Source: Saccharomyces mikatae IFO 1815 (taxonomy: Eukaryota; Ascomycota; Saccharomycetes; Saccharomycetales; Saccharomycetaceae). From it: a stretch of DNA of 64,000 nucleotides. The notes below the pieces were generated by a model. The model did not search any database. It was not told the origin of the DNA and was given only the letters and a program-made list of their open reading frames with translations. The stretch is from assembly GCF_947241705.1 (NCBI RefSeq), contig NC_079271.1:124001-188000 (forward strand), read 5' to 3'. Of the stretch, positions 47,501 to 56,978 are shown one piece after another. Position numbers and translations under genes: made by a program. Every line of letters begins with the position of its first letter. The stretch's first letter is position 1.

Positions 47501-50500
47501 GCTATATTCATGATGGCAGTTCCTCGCATAAGAAATTGCTTAAAATCTCTTGTATCCTCACTTTTATGACTTCCAAAAAATTTCTTTCTGATCCTTGCAA
47601 TCAGGCTGGCATGGGTATATTCCTGTATCTTTTGAGGATAGACAAATTTAAGATAATGTTTAATTTGTTGTGGTCTTTTTTCCTCTTCTTTCACTTCCAT
47701 ACTTTCAGATATTAAGGCAATGAAAATGTTCAAGATCACCGAATTGGACAGTAGAAACCATATTATGAAAAATACCGAACAAAAGAATGCTGAAGATATA
47801 TTAGGAGAGTGTTTTTGAAGTGCGTATAATATATCTGTCCAATTTTCAGTTGAACCTATTATAAACAAAGACAGAAATGAATTTGGTAATGAATACATTC
47901 CAAAAGGCTGATCTGCCATTTCATCGGGAGGAATCACGCCTTCAAAATACACAGCCATGACTATAGCAACCAGAAAAGTAAAAAAAAAGTAAAAAGAAGA
48001 TAAATTCCAAATCATGACACCATTACCTAATATCTGCTTCCATAGTTTTTTTGTTAAGTTGAAAGAAATGATCACTCTGTAAAATCTGGATATGTGAAAT
48101 ATGGATAACCAGGCGTACGCATGTCCGAGAACTCCTTCGACAGCCAGACAACTAATAACTAGAGTAATAATTGATATAATAAAATCGTAAACGTAACTTG
48201 GTTTTATTAAAAATTTCCACATATTGGGTAGATATAGTACCAACCTTACTAATGATTCGATGAAAAGAACAATCGAAATTCCCCTGTCAGTTTTTAAAAG
48301 AATGTTGTTATAATTTGTAGAAGTATTCACTTTAACAGAGGCGCGCATGCCTATATCACAAATGATAAGTATAACAAATATAAATTCAACGTGGGAGTAA
48401 ATAGTGAGTCCTTTATTAGACCAGCTAGGAAATTTGGTTTGATTTGCCTTCAATTTGAAATATTTCCAGTAACCTGTTACTAGACGAGCAAAATAACCTG
48501 TTTTCCTTGAACCGTATACTAACCTTTTCTTTTTGTATTCCTCATTGGCTATTTCAAAGGATGAAACTAGAACAGCAATAAGTAAATTTAACAGCCAGAT
48601 AGTTAAAACAAAAATGCAAACAATAAAAAATAGACAGGCGGCCATTTCATCTGAATCCATTGTGTAATACATTAAATCGGTAAAGGTATTTGCACTCATT
48701 ATAACAAAAACGAGCTCCATGGAATTAACAATGTTATCGAAACTGATTCTGCCGTTGTACGGGTTGGCATTGGAGACGCATTTAGAATACTGAGGGCAAA
48801 GGAACCCTTTCGAAACAGAGCCTTCAGATCCATCCTCGTAGATATAATTTTGTCTTTGTTTGGTTAAAGGATCGAGGTAACCTCCACAGAACTGCATGTC
48901 GTACTGATACGTATCAGTAGGATCTTCAGAATTGAACCATACGCATTGTCTTCGAAAAGATCCTTGAAAAATCTGTACTCCCAGAATCCCAAAGAAAATC
49001 CAGAAGTAAACTAACATGGAACTAACATTGATCAACTGTGGAATACCATACTTCAGTCCTCTTAAAATTGAGGGCATACCGGTATCAATATTTACAAGTC
49101 GAAGAATTCTTAATATAGCAAGTGGTTTGAATATTCTTATGCCTGCTTTTGAATCATAACTTCTGATGGATAGAAACATACCCAGCCAAAAGCTAACGGA
49201 AGATACCAGATCTATTCTATTCCAAGATGAGCGTGCAAATGCTCTTGGCGTGCCAAATGGTTTCTGGATTTCGTTCGCACGATATGCTCTCGTTAGGGAA
49301 GTACTCAGGGAATTTTGTTGATACTTCGATTCTTCTCCTGGCGATATAATCCTAAAGGGGATAATAAAATCCACCAGTTTTCTGCCATACTTTTCCCTCA
49401 AATATATATATAGTTTCATTATTCCAGTTCTCTGTAAGATTGATTTGTATTCAAGTCCATAGGCTTTGAACATTTCAGAATCATCCCAAAATCCAAATGC
49501 AACTATTTTTGCAATATCGTTGACTGTAAAGCAAGCGGATATAATAAAAATAAAATAATCAGTCCAATTAGAGAAACGATATAAAAAAACAACGTTGTGA
49601 GGATTGTATGTTCTTATCGCCAGGAGGATAGTATAAAATGTCAATAAAGTGTTGTAAAGTAAAGAATACCGTTTATGCAATAAAAAACGAGCAATTTTTA
49701 TTCTGAGTGGATTCGTAGGGGAGAAAACGCCAAGAGAATATCCATAAAGCACGAAAGGCCTTGATTCTAATTTTTTTTGGAGGGTTTCAAAATCTAGAAT
49801 TTCTTCAGTATACTCAATAACTTCAGTTTGATTTTTGTCTTCTTTTTGCGGTGACAAATGATGAAAAAACTTAGGACTGGATTTCTTTCTTGAATTATTC
49901 GTAGAGCCTTCCAAGCCCTCAGATAATGACGTACTTTGTCCAGGCTCTGGTGTAAGATGAATTGACCCTGGGGTAGCACTTGGTCCCACATTGGGTGTAT
50001 GTACATTAAGTATGGACTCCTGTTCTTCCTCCTTTCCTTCCTCTTCACCAATGACAGATCCAGTACGACTTTTATCTGACTTCAATTGGGGCAGCCACGT
50101 CAAACCCTCTTCATCTATTGCACTCTTGAACTCTTTCTGCAAATCTTCAAAATCATCCATATCATCAGCGGCAATTAACGATAAAACCTTGGCTGACCGT
50201 GGGGCTCTATCTGTTGAACTGGGTGAACTTGAAACTCGTCTACTAGACGTTCGGCTATAATTACTGAAGCTACGCCTGCGCAGCCTTTCGTCATTTAAAT
50301 CAATATACTGTGAACTAGACTTGGAAGATCCTACCAAAGGTGAAGCATTACACCTGGAAGATTCAACGGCACTAAATGAGGCTGTTTGAAGTGAGAGCTT
50401 GGGCCTGCTCAAGTTTTCATGACTACTCCTTCCGACACGAGTACGGAAAATATTAGATACTAAGGAGTTATCTTTATCATTATGATCAAAGTCTTTTTGC

Positions 50501-50700
50501 TCGCTACTACCGTGAACATTATTATCTGGTGGTACAATGTTTAAAGCCGGTGGAATTAACTTCTGCAGTTTTGAACCTAGACGATCACCATTTCCTTCGA
50601 CGTTTTCCTTAGCACTTTCCGCCAATACAGCTGCATTGTCATCAAATGGATTAGTACTTGGCTCGAAAGGTTCCGTGAGCGTCCTCTTCTTTTCTTGCAT
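44575..50700 (-). CDS. CCH1: Plasma membrane voltage-gated-type calcium channel
   Basis: Encodes 2041 residues, two more than I remember for S. cerevisiae Cch1. With Mid1 it forms the high-affinity Ca2+ influx channel used in pheromone response, ER stress and cell wall stress. It has four six-span repeats. The pore loops read MSANTFTDLMYY, IGSTENWTDILYA, ISLEGWVDLLENMM and RCSFGEGWNYIMDD, giving the fungal filter Asn-Glu-Glu-Glu rather than the animal EEEE. S4 segments carry fewer arginines than in animal channels (ILRILRLVNIDTGMPS). An EF-hand-like KFDTDGTGELELSYLPRIM lies in the C-terminal tail. The first 300 residues are disordered and serine-rich. Divergent from GPI1 over 245 bp. Confidence 0.97.
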   Translation of the reverse strand: MQEKKRTLTEPFEPSTNPFDDNAAVLAESAKENVEGNGDRLGSKLQKLIPPALNIVPPDNNVHGSSEQKDFDHNDKDNSLVSNIFRTRVGRSSHENLSRPKLSLQTASFSAVESSRCNASPLVGSSKSSSQYIDLNDERLRRRSFSNYSRTSSRRVSSSPSSTDRAPRSAKVLSLIAADDMDDFEDLQKEFKSAIDEEGLTWLPQLKSDKSRTGSVIGEEEGKEEEQESILNVHTPNVGPSATPGSIHLTPEPGQSTSLSEGLEGSTNNSRKKSSPKFFHHLSPQKEDKNQTEVIEYTEEILDFETLQKKLESRPFVLYGYSLGVFSPTNPLRIKIARFLLHKRYSLLYNTLLTFYTILLAIRTYNPHNVVFLYRFSNWTDYFIFIISACFTVNDIAKIVAFGFWDDSEMFKAYGLEYKSILQRTGIMKLYIYLREKYGRKLVDFIIPFRIISPGEESKYQQNSLSTSLTRAYRANEIQKPFGTPRAFARSSWNRIDLVSSVSFWLGMFLSIRSYDSKAGIRIFKPLAILRILRLVNIDTGMPSILRGLKYGIPQLINVSSMLVYFWIFFGILGVQIFQGSFRRQCVWFNSEDPTDTYQYDMQFCGGYLDPLTKQRQNYIYEDGSEGSVSKGFLCPQYSKCVSNANPYNGRISFDNIVNSMELVFVIMSANTFTDLMYYTMDSDEMAACLFFIVCIFVLTIWLLNLLIAVLVSSFEIANEEYKKKRLVYGSRKTGYFARLVTGYWKYFKLKANQTKFPSWSNKGLTIYSHVEFIFVILIICDIGMRASVKVNTSTNYNNILLKTDRGISIVLFIESLVRLVLYLPNMWKFLIKPSYVYDFIISIITLVISCLAVEGVLGHAYAWLSIFHISRFYRVIISFNLTKKLWKQILGNGVMIWNLSSFYFFFTFLVAIVMAVYFEGVIPPDEMADQPFGMYSLPNSFLSLFIIGSTENWTDILYALQKHSPNISSAFFCSVFFIIWFLLSNSVILNIFIALISESMEVKEEEKRPQQIKHYLKFVYPQKIQEYTHASLIARIRKKFFGSHKSEDTRDFKQFLMRGTAIMNIAQNMGELADEFKEPPSENIVKKGLSKLTIGIPSLKRLRMFANNPFYKNSDVVFTETNDINGRTYILELNEYEDEKLDYLKKYPLFNYSYYFFSPQHRFRKFCQRLVPPSTGKRTDGSRFFEDSTDLYSKRSYFHHIERDVFVFIFALATILLIVCSCYVTPLYRMHHQMGTWNWSSALDCAFIGAFSIEFIVKTVADGFLYSPNAYLRNPWNFIDFCVLLSMWINLIAYLKNNGNLSRIFKGLTALRALRCLTISNTARQTFNLVMFDGLNKIFEAGLISLSLLFPFTVWGLSIFKGRLGTCNDGNLGRAECYNEYSNSVFQWDIMSPRVYQQPYLHLDSFVSAFNSLYQIISLEGWVDLLENMMNSSGIGTPATAMNSAGNALFLVLFNFLSMVFILNLFVSFIVNNQARTTGSAYYTIEEKAWLESQKLLSQAKPKAIPNLIELPRVRQFFYQLAVEKKNFYYASFLQVVLYLHIIMLLSRSYDPRNLIAYQGIYFMTSTSVFLVQEAFHICGEGPRLYFRKKWNSIRVSIIIIAFIMNTVAFRVPASHYWFHNIKGFFLLVIFLFIIPQNDTLTELLETAMASLPPILSLTYTWGVLFLVYAIALNQIFGLTRLGSNTTDNINFRTIIKSMILLFRCSFGEGWNYIMDDLTVSEPYCSSDDNSNYTDCGSETYAYLLLMSWNIISMYIFVNMFVSLIIGNFSYVYRSGGSRSGINRSEIKKYIEAWCKFDTDGTGELELSYLPRIMHSFDGPLSFKIWEGRLTVKSLVKNYMEVNPEDPYDVKIDLIGLNKELNTINKAKVIQRKLQYRRFVQSIHYTNSYNGCIKFSDLLLQIPLYTAYSARECLGIDQYVHHLYILGKVDKYLDNQRNFDVLEMVVTRWKFHSRMKRTIEPDWDLKNRMVSSSHISNIDLSLESVPETIERESVATPRMDYGVNNFMWSPRINQVAAMEPPEKTTDEEEDGQNSNNHINK

Positions 50701-50945
50701 ACTGCCAAAAATATATGCCTTTTACTAATAGAGTATATTTTGACTTTCTTTTGTATAGAATCAGCAAGCCATCACCTTATTATCTCTACCTCATTTATTT
50801 TCATTTTTATCACCCAAGTGAGAACACCGAAATTTAGAACTTGAAAAAGAGCTTACCAGCGCAAAACAGTATAGAGAAATAATGAAAAACTTCGGTGTAA
50901 GTAGAGTCCTTTGAAGTCAGAAGTTGTTTCGTACAGTTTAATGAT

Positions 50946-52775
50946 ATGCCAAATTACATATTCTGGCCATATGGATCCTTTTTTGAAAATTCTACAGTTC
51001 GAGGACCTCGGGTGGCCTTGGCAATTTCATTTCAGAAGACTCATTTTGTTGTCTTAGGTGTTTGCGAACCTCAGTATCTTGAAGAAATAAATATACGGTC
51101 CCCCTATTCGGTAATAGCCACGAAGGATGCTGAGGGAGAGAACTGGGTCTACAAAGTTCCTGATCCCTGTAACGTTCACTTTAGAATACCCAAGCTGAAA
51201 TTTATGCAATTTTACTCATCAGATCCCATATCACTCATCATACCAGAAAAAGATGTTGGTCTTCATAATAGTGTGGGTGAAACGTCAAACTTTTCCAAGT
51301 TGGAGGAACATCCAAGGTATAAGAGTGACAATAAAAGATTGAGTGAGACCTTGAACATAATTAACCTTTTCCCTGCTTATAGTAGAGCATTAAGTGAACT
51401 TTACCCATTTATTCAAACTTCGCAGAAAAAATTGAGAGATACTAGGCTTAGACGTATCGCAGCCTGGTGTTCATCTACTTATTTCTATAAAGCAGCCGCA
51501 GGAATCAGTCTGTACATGATACTAGCAATTTGCTCTATTGCTAGCCTCGTATCATCATTATTGAATTATTCACATTTTCAGCTGGTAAATTACTCGGCAT
51601 TTATACAGCAAATAGACCTTCGCTGCCAACAGATTTGCTACTTTCCAGTACAGTACCAGCGTATTAATAAAAAGGATACTATACAGAAAGTTGGTTCTAT
51701 GTTAAAGCAAGAGAATTCTAATAATCAAACATTAAATTCGAGAATGCCTTGTAAATTCTACCCCGATTATATTTTATTGTATAACACAGTTTGGCTTATT
51801 ATTAATGACATTTCATTTGGTCTGATATTTGGGGCTATACTGACAGAAAATCGAGATTTTTTGGTGTCAACATCGCATAGAATTCTGAAGTTTTTTCTGT
51901 ATGATTTATTAAAAACGATAACTATAATGCTGGCAAGTAATCCTTTTGGAATCAAATTAAATGCAGAACTTGCAAACTTTCTCAGCGAATTGTTTCTTTG
52001 GGTCATAGAGTTTTCGTATTCTGCCTTTATAAAATTACTTATTGACCCAGAAACCTTATCAACCTTACTCACGTTAACGATATATATGATATTTCTCGTT
52101 GGTTTTTCTTTTGGTGTTTCCCTGGCGATCGATTTTTTTGCAGTCTTAAGTTTCCCAATATATGTTTTCTATCGTATCAGTAGTAAACTGTATCATTGTC
52201 AACTGAATATCATGGCGAGCCTTTTTAATCTGTTTTGTGGTAAAAAGAAGAATGTTTTAAGGAATAGGGTTGATCACAACTATTTTCAACTAGATCAATT
52301 GCTATTGGGAACGTTACTATTTATTATTTTAGTGTTCTTGACTCCTACTGTAATGGCATTTTATATGTCTTACACCGTTTTGAGAATGCTGACAATAACG
52401 ATCGAAATATTTTCCGAGGCTGTCATTGCACTCATTAATCATTTTCCGTTGTTCGCATTATTACTGAGATTAAAGGATCCCAAACGTCTACCTGGTGGTA
52501 TCTCAATTGATCTCAAAACTACAAATTCTAATAAGCATACGATACTAGAACTTCAAAATAATCCTATCAAATTCAAGAGTATGTTTAAGCCATATAATCT
52601 GTTGTTGGCGCAAATAAGGGCAAACTATTTTTCATTTGCTACTGTACGACAAATTATCCGAGGGGAGTCTATAATGATCAATAGGCATAAGCTATATTAT
52701 GTTCTATATTCTGCATTGCCTAGTAAGCCGCTAGGTGTAAGAGATTTATACAAAAGACTAACCATTCAAGCGTAA
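50946..52775 (+). CDS. GPI1: GPI-GlcNAc transferase complex subunit
   Basis: Encodes 609 residues, as in S. cerevisiae. The protein is the PIG-Q homologue of the ER complex that moves GlcNAc from UDP-GlcNAc to phosphatidylinositol, the first step of GPI anchor synthesis. The first 190 residues are soluble. Several membrane spans follow, for example at about residues 190-210 (GISLYMILAICSIASLVSSLL), 275-295, 375-405 (LTLTIYMIFLVGFSFGVSLAIDFFAVLSFPIYVF, in parts) and 455-480. The C-terminal soluble part contains LLLRLKDPKRLPGGI, a conserved PIG-Q block. It converges on RSM27, with 115 bp between stops. Confidence 0.95.
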   Translation: MPNYIFWPYGSFFENSTVRGPRVALAISFQKTHFVVLGVCEPQYLEEINIRSPYSVIATKDAEGENWVYKVPDPCNVHFRIPKLKFMQFYSSDPISLIIPEKDVGLHNSVGETSNFSKLEEHPRYKSDNKRLSETLNIINLFPAYSRALSELYPFIQTSQKKLRDTRLRRIAAWCSSTYFYKAAAGISLYMILAICSIASLVSSLLNYSHFQLVNYSAFIQQIDLRCQQICYFPVQYQRINKKDTIQKVGSMLKQENSNNQTLNSRMPCKFYPDYILLYNTVWLIINDISFGLIFGAILTENRDFLVSTSHRILKFFLYDLLKTITIMLASNPFGIKLNAELANFLSELFLWVIEFSYSAFIKLLIDPETLSTLLTLTIYMIFLVGFSFGVSLAIDFFAVLSFPIYVFYRISSKLYHCQLNIMASLFNLFCGKKKNVLRNRVDHNYFQLDQLLLGTLLFIILVFLTPTVMAFYMSYTVLRMLTITIEIFSEAVIALINHFPLFALLLRLKDPKRLPGGISIDLKTTNSNKHTILELQNNPIKFKSMFKPYNLLLAQIRANYFSFATVRQIIRGESIMINRHKLYYVLYSALPSKPLGVRDLYKRLTIQA

Positions 52776-52890
52776 TCCTTTTTCATAAGCAGAATAGCTC
52801 TACCAACTTTAGCTGCTGTCATTGTATTTTTTCGTATGTACATGAAATGAGCTTCTACATAGTGAATATGGTTTCATAAACGTAGTACTA

Positions 52891-53598
<708 letters not shown>

Positions 53599-54824
53599 TT
53601 ACCATTCGACGTTGTCAGCATTTTCTTCAGCCCATTCAGTGGCTTCAGCTTGTTCTTCAGTAATCTCTTCCTTGACTTCTTCTTCACCAGCTTCTTCAGT
53701 GGTTGCTTCTTCAGCAACTTGTTGTTCAACTTCTTCAGGGTCTCTGTAGAAGTACAAATCTGGCATGATAGACCATGGTTGGGTTCTGTCGACTAAAGCG
53801 CCTCTTAGTCTCAAGACTTCTCTAGCCAATAAGTACCAGATTAAACCGATGGAGTGTTTACCTCTGTTGTTACATGGAATAGCGACATCGACAAATTCTG
53901 ATGGAGAGTCCAGGTCAGTTAGAGCAATGACTGGGATGTTGACGTAGGAAGCTTCTTTGATGGCTTGAGCATCTGATCTTGGGTCGGTGACAATAACTAA
54001 TCTTGGTTCCTTGAAAGAACGGGTGATGTAATTGGTGAAAGAACCTGGGGTAAATCTACCAGCGATTGGAGTAGCACCGGTGTGAGCAGCAAACTTCAAA
54101 ACAGCCCTTTGACCGAAAGTTCTGGAAGAGATGGCAACAACGTCTTCTGGGTTTGGAATGGCAGCAATGATTCTAGCAGCCAAGACCAATTTTTCCCAGG
54201 TCTTACCAACGTTGATAACGTGGACACCATCTGGTCTAGCATTGAAAACATATGGTTCTTGGTGAACCTGTGATAAAAGAAAAAGAAAAATGAAATGTTA
54301 GTATAAGAAACTGTAAAAGTGTACTTTTAGGTACATGCTGTGAATGATGAACGGATACAGATTAGTGTGTCTTGGAAAACCCCCTTAACATGTAGCTTGT
54401 TAATCTTTGAAAACAGGTACCATAACTTATCAATTTCAAAAAGGGCAGTATAATAGTAATACCGGAGGATTGTTTTCCTTGACCTGTAGTTCATAAAAGC
54501 GTACGATAAGTTAGAATCAGAAAGTCCATTGGCAAATATTTGCTGATAATCAAGTGAGTTTTTATCTGATTAATGGTTGGTCTTATTTTTCCTTCTTTAT
54601 TCCGTTCGAAAAGTGCTATATCAATATTCCAGTCAGTTGATGGGGGGAACCCTTTGGTTGAGACAATTCTTTTCTTAAAGTATCTTCAATCATACAACGT
54701 TTTTCTATATATTTTGGGAATGTTTATAACATACTTGAACGTTTCTAGCACCTAAGTGAGTGTTAGCGGCCAACAAAAGTTGGGCATCTTCTGGAGTCAA
54801 GTCAAAAGTAGCTGGTAAGGACAT
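53599..54824 (-). CDS. RPS0A: Cytosolic ribosomal protein uS2, one intron
   Basis: Two exons, 54824-54735 (30 codons) and 54267-53599, give 252 residues, the S. cerevisiae length. The protein belongs to the 40S subunit and is needed for late maturation of 20S pre-rRNA; it is the yeast relative of the laminin receptor p40. Exon 1 ends ARNVQ and exon 2 opens [27 protein letters not shown] (in parts). The uS2 core includes [28 protein letters not shown] (in parts). The tail is acidic, ending [12 protein letters not shown]. Codon bias is extreme. The residue changes from S. cerevisiae that I can see are confined to the acidic tail. Confidence 0.97.
54268..54734 (-). other. RPS0A intron (467 nt)
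   Basis: On the minus strand it starts with the consensus GTATGT and ends with CACAG; the branch site TACTAAC is at 54297-54303, 29 nt from the 3' splice site. Size is typical of ribosomal protein introns in yeast, which are much longer than the 98-nt AMA1 intron. The reading frame is exact across the junction. Confidence 0.96.
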
Positions 54825-55949
54825 TTCGCTCTCTATTTAGTTTGCTATTATTTTCTATGTTATTCAGCGTATTGCAAGGGCAGTTTACGAAGTAAACTAA
54901 TAATACTACATCTAGATATGTGTTAAGCATCCTTACTACGGGATCTGGCAAGTGGTCTGCCCTGCTACTATCTGCCTAGCAACACACCACTACTGTACTC
55001 GCAGTTGGGAAACGATAGGTATCCTGCCTGGTACCTCGGGGAAGAGTGCGTAACATTGATACGGTGAACCTGCACGCATCTCATCGTTGGCTGGCATGAG
55101 CCTGCACCAGCCTACAGAACAGGTCCCCTCAGGCTGGGATTTGCTTCAATCCCTTGCTCGCCAGGGAGGATGTCTCTACATTCGAATCGTCCACCTAGAA
55201 GGTGCTTATTGGATCCCTCGCCAGGTGGTGCTAGTGCGAAGAAGCTGAATGATTGAGCCCGGCACGCTCAGCGGCAACACAATGTTAATAATATTTTTTC
55301 TCGGAAATAATATTATGTATGGGTCTCTCAATATGTTTGGGTTGTTATCTCTCGATTTTTGGCCAAACTTTATATTCGCATCCTTGAAAGAAGAGCGCGT
55401 CCGAACGGAGATATAATTGTCATCATCTAGAGTTTATTTTAAGATTTAAACTTTACAAGCAACAATAAATGGCGTAAGTTACATTACGTTTAAATATGCG
55501 TCTTCGCTTGTTCTGTACACTCTCTGAAAAAAAATGCTTAAAATAGAAAGATGTTAAAGAACCACACATTAACTGTTTTCTTCAAACAGGCAAATTGGCG
55601 CAAAGCTACCATGAATAGATTGTGTTTAGCCTGTTGTTTTATTGCGTGATTTCTTTACATTTGGCGCGTTAGCAAGATGCCAGTTGCCAGTTATTTGCTT
55701 TGTGCAGCACTAAAGCTGGCATCTGCGATATTACAAGCCTCGCTTATCAACGATTAGATCCATGAAATGTTGGTAGGAGAAACAAAAACCGTTGACCTTT
55801 TTCGGGAAAATATTATCATGCGGTGGCATACTTGTATGTATATAAATACTTTTGACATATAGATGGATGAACAATCTTGCTAATGTTAAAATGGCCAATC
55901 CTGTAGAGGATCGCAGTAAACATTCTGTACTTTTTTAGCCACTACAAAT
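54825..55949. promoter_or_regulatory. RPS0A-RTA1 divergent intergenic region with GC-rich island
   Basis: 1125 bp between divergent genes. The part 54961-55260 is unusually GC-rich: I counted 162 G or C in 300 bases (54 percent) against about 38 percent for the genome. A Rap1-type site lies just beyond it at 55315-55324. No long reading frame, tRNA or snoRNA fold was recognised in the island. The RTA1 side is AT-rich. Confidence 0.55.
55315..55324 (-). promoter_or_regulatory. Rap1-type site upstream of RPS0A
   Basis: ACCCATACAT on the minus strand matches the Rap1 core, about 490 bp before the RPS0A start. Rap1 drives most ribosomal protein genes together with Fhl1 and Ifh1. The distance is on the long side. 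Confidence 0.65.
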
Positions 55950-56903
55950 ATGAGAAAAGATGACGTCGAATTGTATCAATATACGCCGGAAACAGGCCCG
56001 AGTATACTTTTCACAATACTCTTTGGATTAGCAGGAATAACATTTGTTTTTTTATTAGTTCATTATTCTATCAAGAGTAAAAGTAAAGTTGCCTCTCTCG
56101 TGAGCTCACAATCTACATTGCGGTGCTATGACATGTTGAAGTTGGCAGGAGCTTATATTCCCTTCATATTTGGATGTTTTGTTGAGTTTGTAGGTTTTGC
56201 CTTTAGATGCGAGTCAAGTAGATACACCACCATGCTGAGTCCCTACATTATTCAAACAATTTTCTTGCTGGTGTCACCAACGCTATATGCGGCTAGTATT
56301 TACATGATATTTGGTAGAATGGCTACTCTACTCTTCGCAGAAAAGTTAATGATCATGCCTGCGAAATTCAATACAGCAATATTTGTCATCGGAGATATAG
56401 GGAGCCTTTTATTACAAGCAGCCGGTGGTGCTATGATGTCCGATAAGTCAATCGCTTCTTCTGGTTCCCATCTCGTTACAATTGGTTTGTTCATCCAAAT
56501 TGCTTTCTTTGGTGTCTTCATTCTTAATGAGTTTTTGTTCCTTTTCAGGATAAACAGAAAACCAACCAGCGTGTTGATGAGATGTGGTAGTTGGAAAAGC
56601 CTTAACGTTGTCTTATTAGTAAACAGTTTTCTGATTTTGATCAGATCGATTGTCAGAGCTGTTGAATTTCTTCAGGACTACGATGGAGAAATTGCCTCAC
56701 ATGAATGGTTTCTTTACGTTTTTGATGCTTTACCCATGTTCCTACTTGTACTAAGTTTCAATGTGGCATTCCCATTGAATAATATTTTCCGGATACAGGA
56801 GGAGTCTATTCAAATGCAACTATTTGCAAGGTATGACGACGATGTCTACCCAGATATCGACGAGATTTCCATCGAGCCGGACCTTGTTTCAAAGAGTGAA
56901 TAA
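55950..56903 (+). CDS. RTA1: RTA1-like seven-span membrane protein
   Basis: Encodes 317 residues, as in S. cerevisiae Rta1. The family of fungal lipid-translocating exporters (Rta1, Rsb1, Pug1) has seven membrane spans. Spans are seen at about residues 18-40 (ILFTILFGLAGITFVFLLVHYS), 62-80, 95-120, 140-160, 178-200, 215-235 and 250-272. The family-typical GAYIPFIFGCFVEFVGFAFR and SPTLYAASIYMIFGRM blocks are present, and IFVIGDIGSLLLQAAGGAM matches the signature. Extra S. cerevisiae RTA1 gives resistance to 7-aminocholesterol. Its transported substrate is not known. It converges on SLI1, leaving 75 bp. Confidence 0.94.
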   Translation: MRKDDVELYQYTPETGPSILFTILFGLAGITFVFLLVHYSIKSKSKVASLVSSQSTLRCYDMLKLAGAYIPFIFGCFVEFVGFAFRCESSRYTTMLSPYIIQTIFLLVSPTLYAASIYMIFGRMATLLFAEKLMIMPAKFNTAIFVIGDIGSLLLQAAGGAMMSDKSIASSGSHLVTIGLFIQIAFFGVFILNEFLFLFRINRKPTSVLMRCGSWKSLNVVLLVNSFLILIRSIVRAVEFLQDYDGEIASHEWFLYVFDALPMFLLVLSFNVAFPLNNIFRIQEESIQMQLFARYDDDVYPDIDEISIEPDLVSKSE

Positions 56904-56978
56904 ACTGGCATCTGTATGTATGTATATTGCTGATTGTAAAATTTTGCTATCTCGGCGTTTAATAATTTGGTGCTTGCA

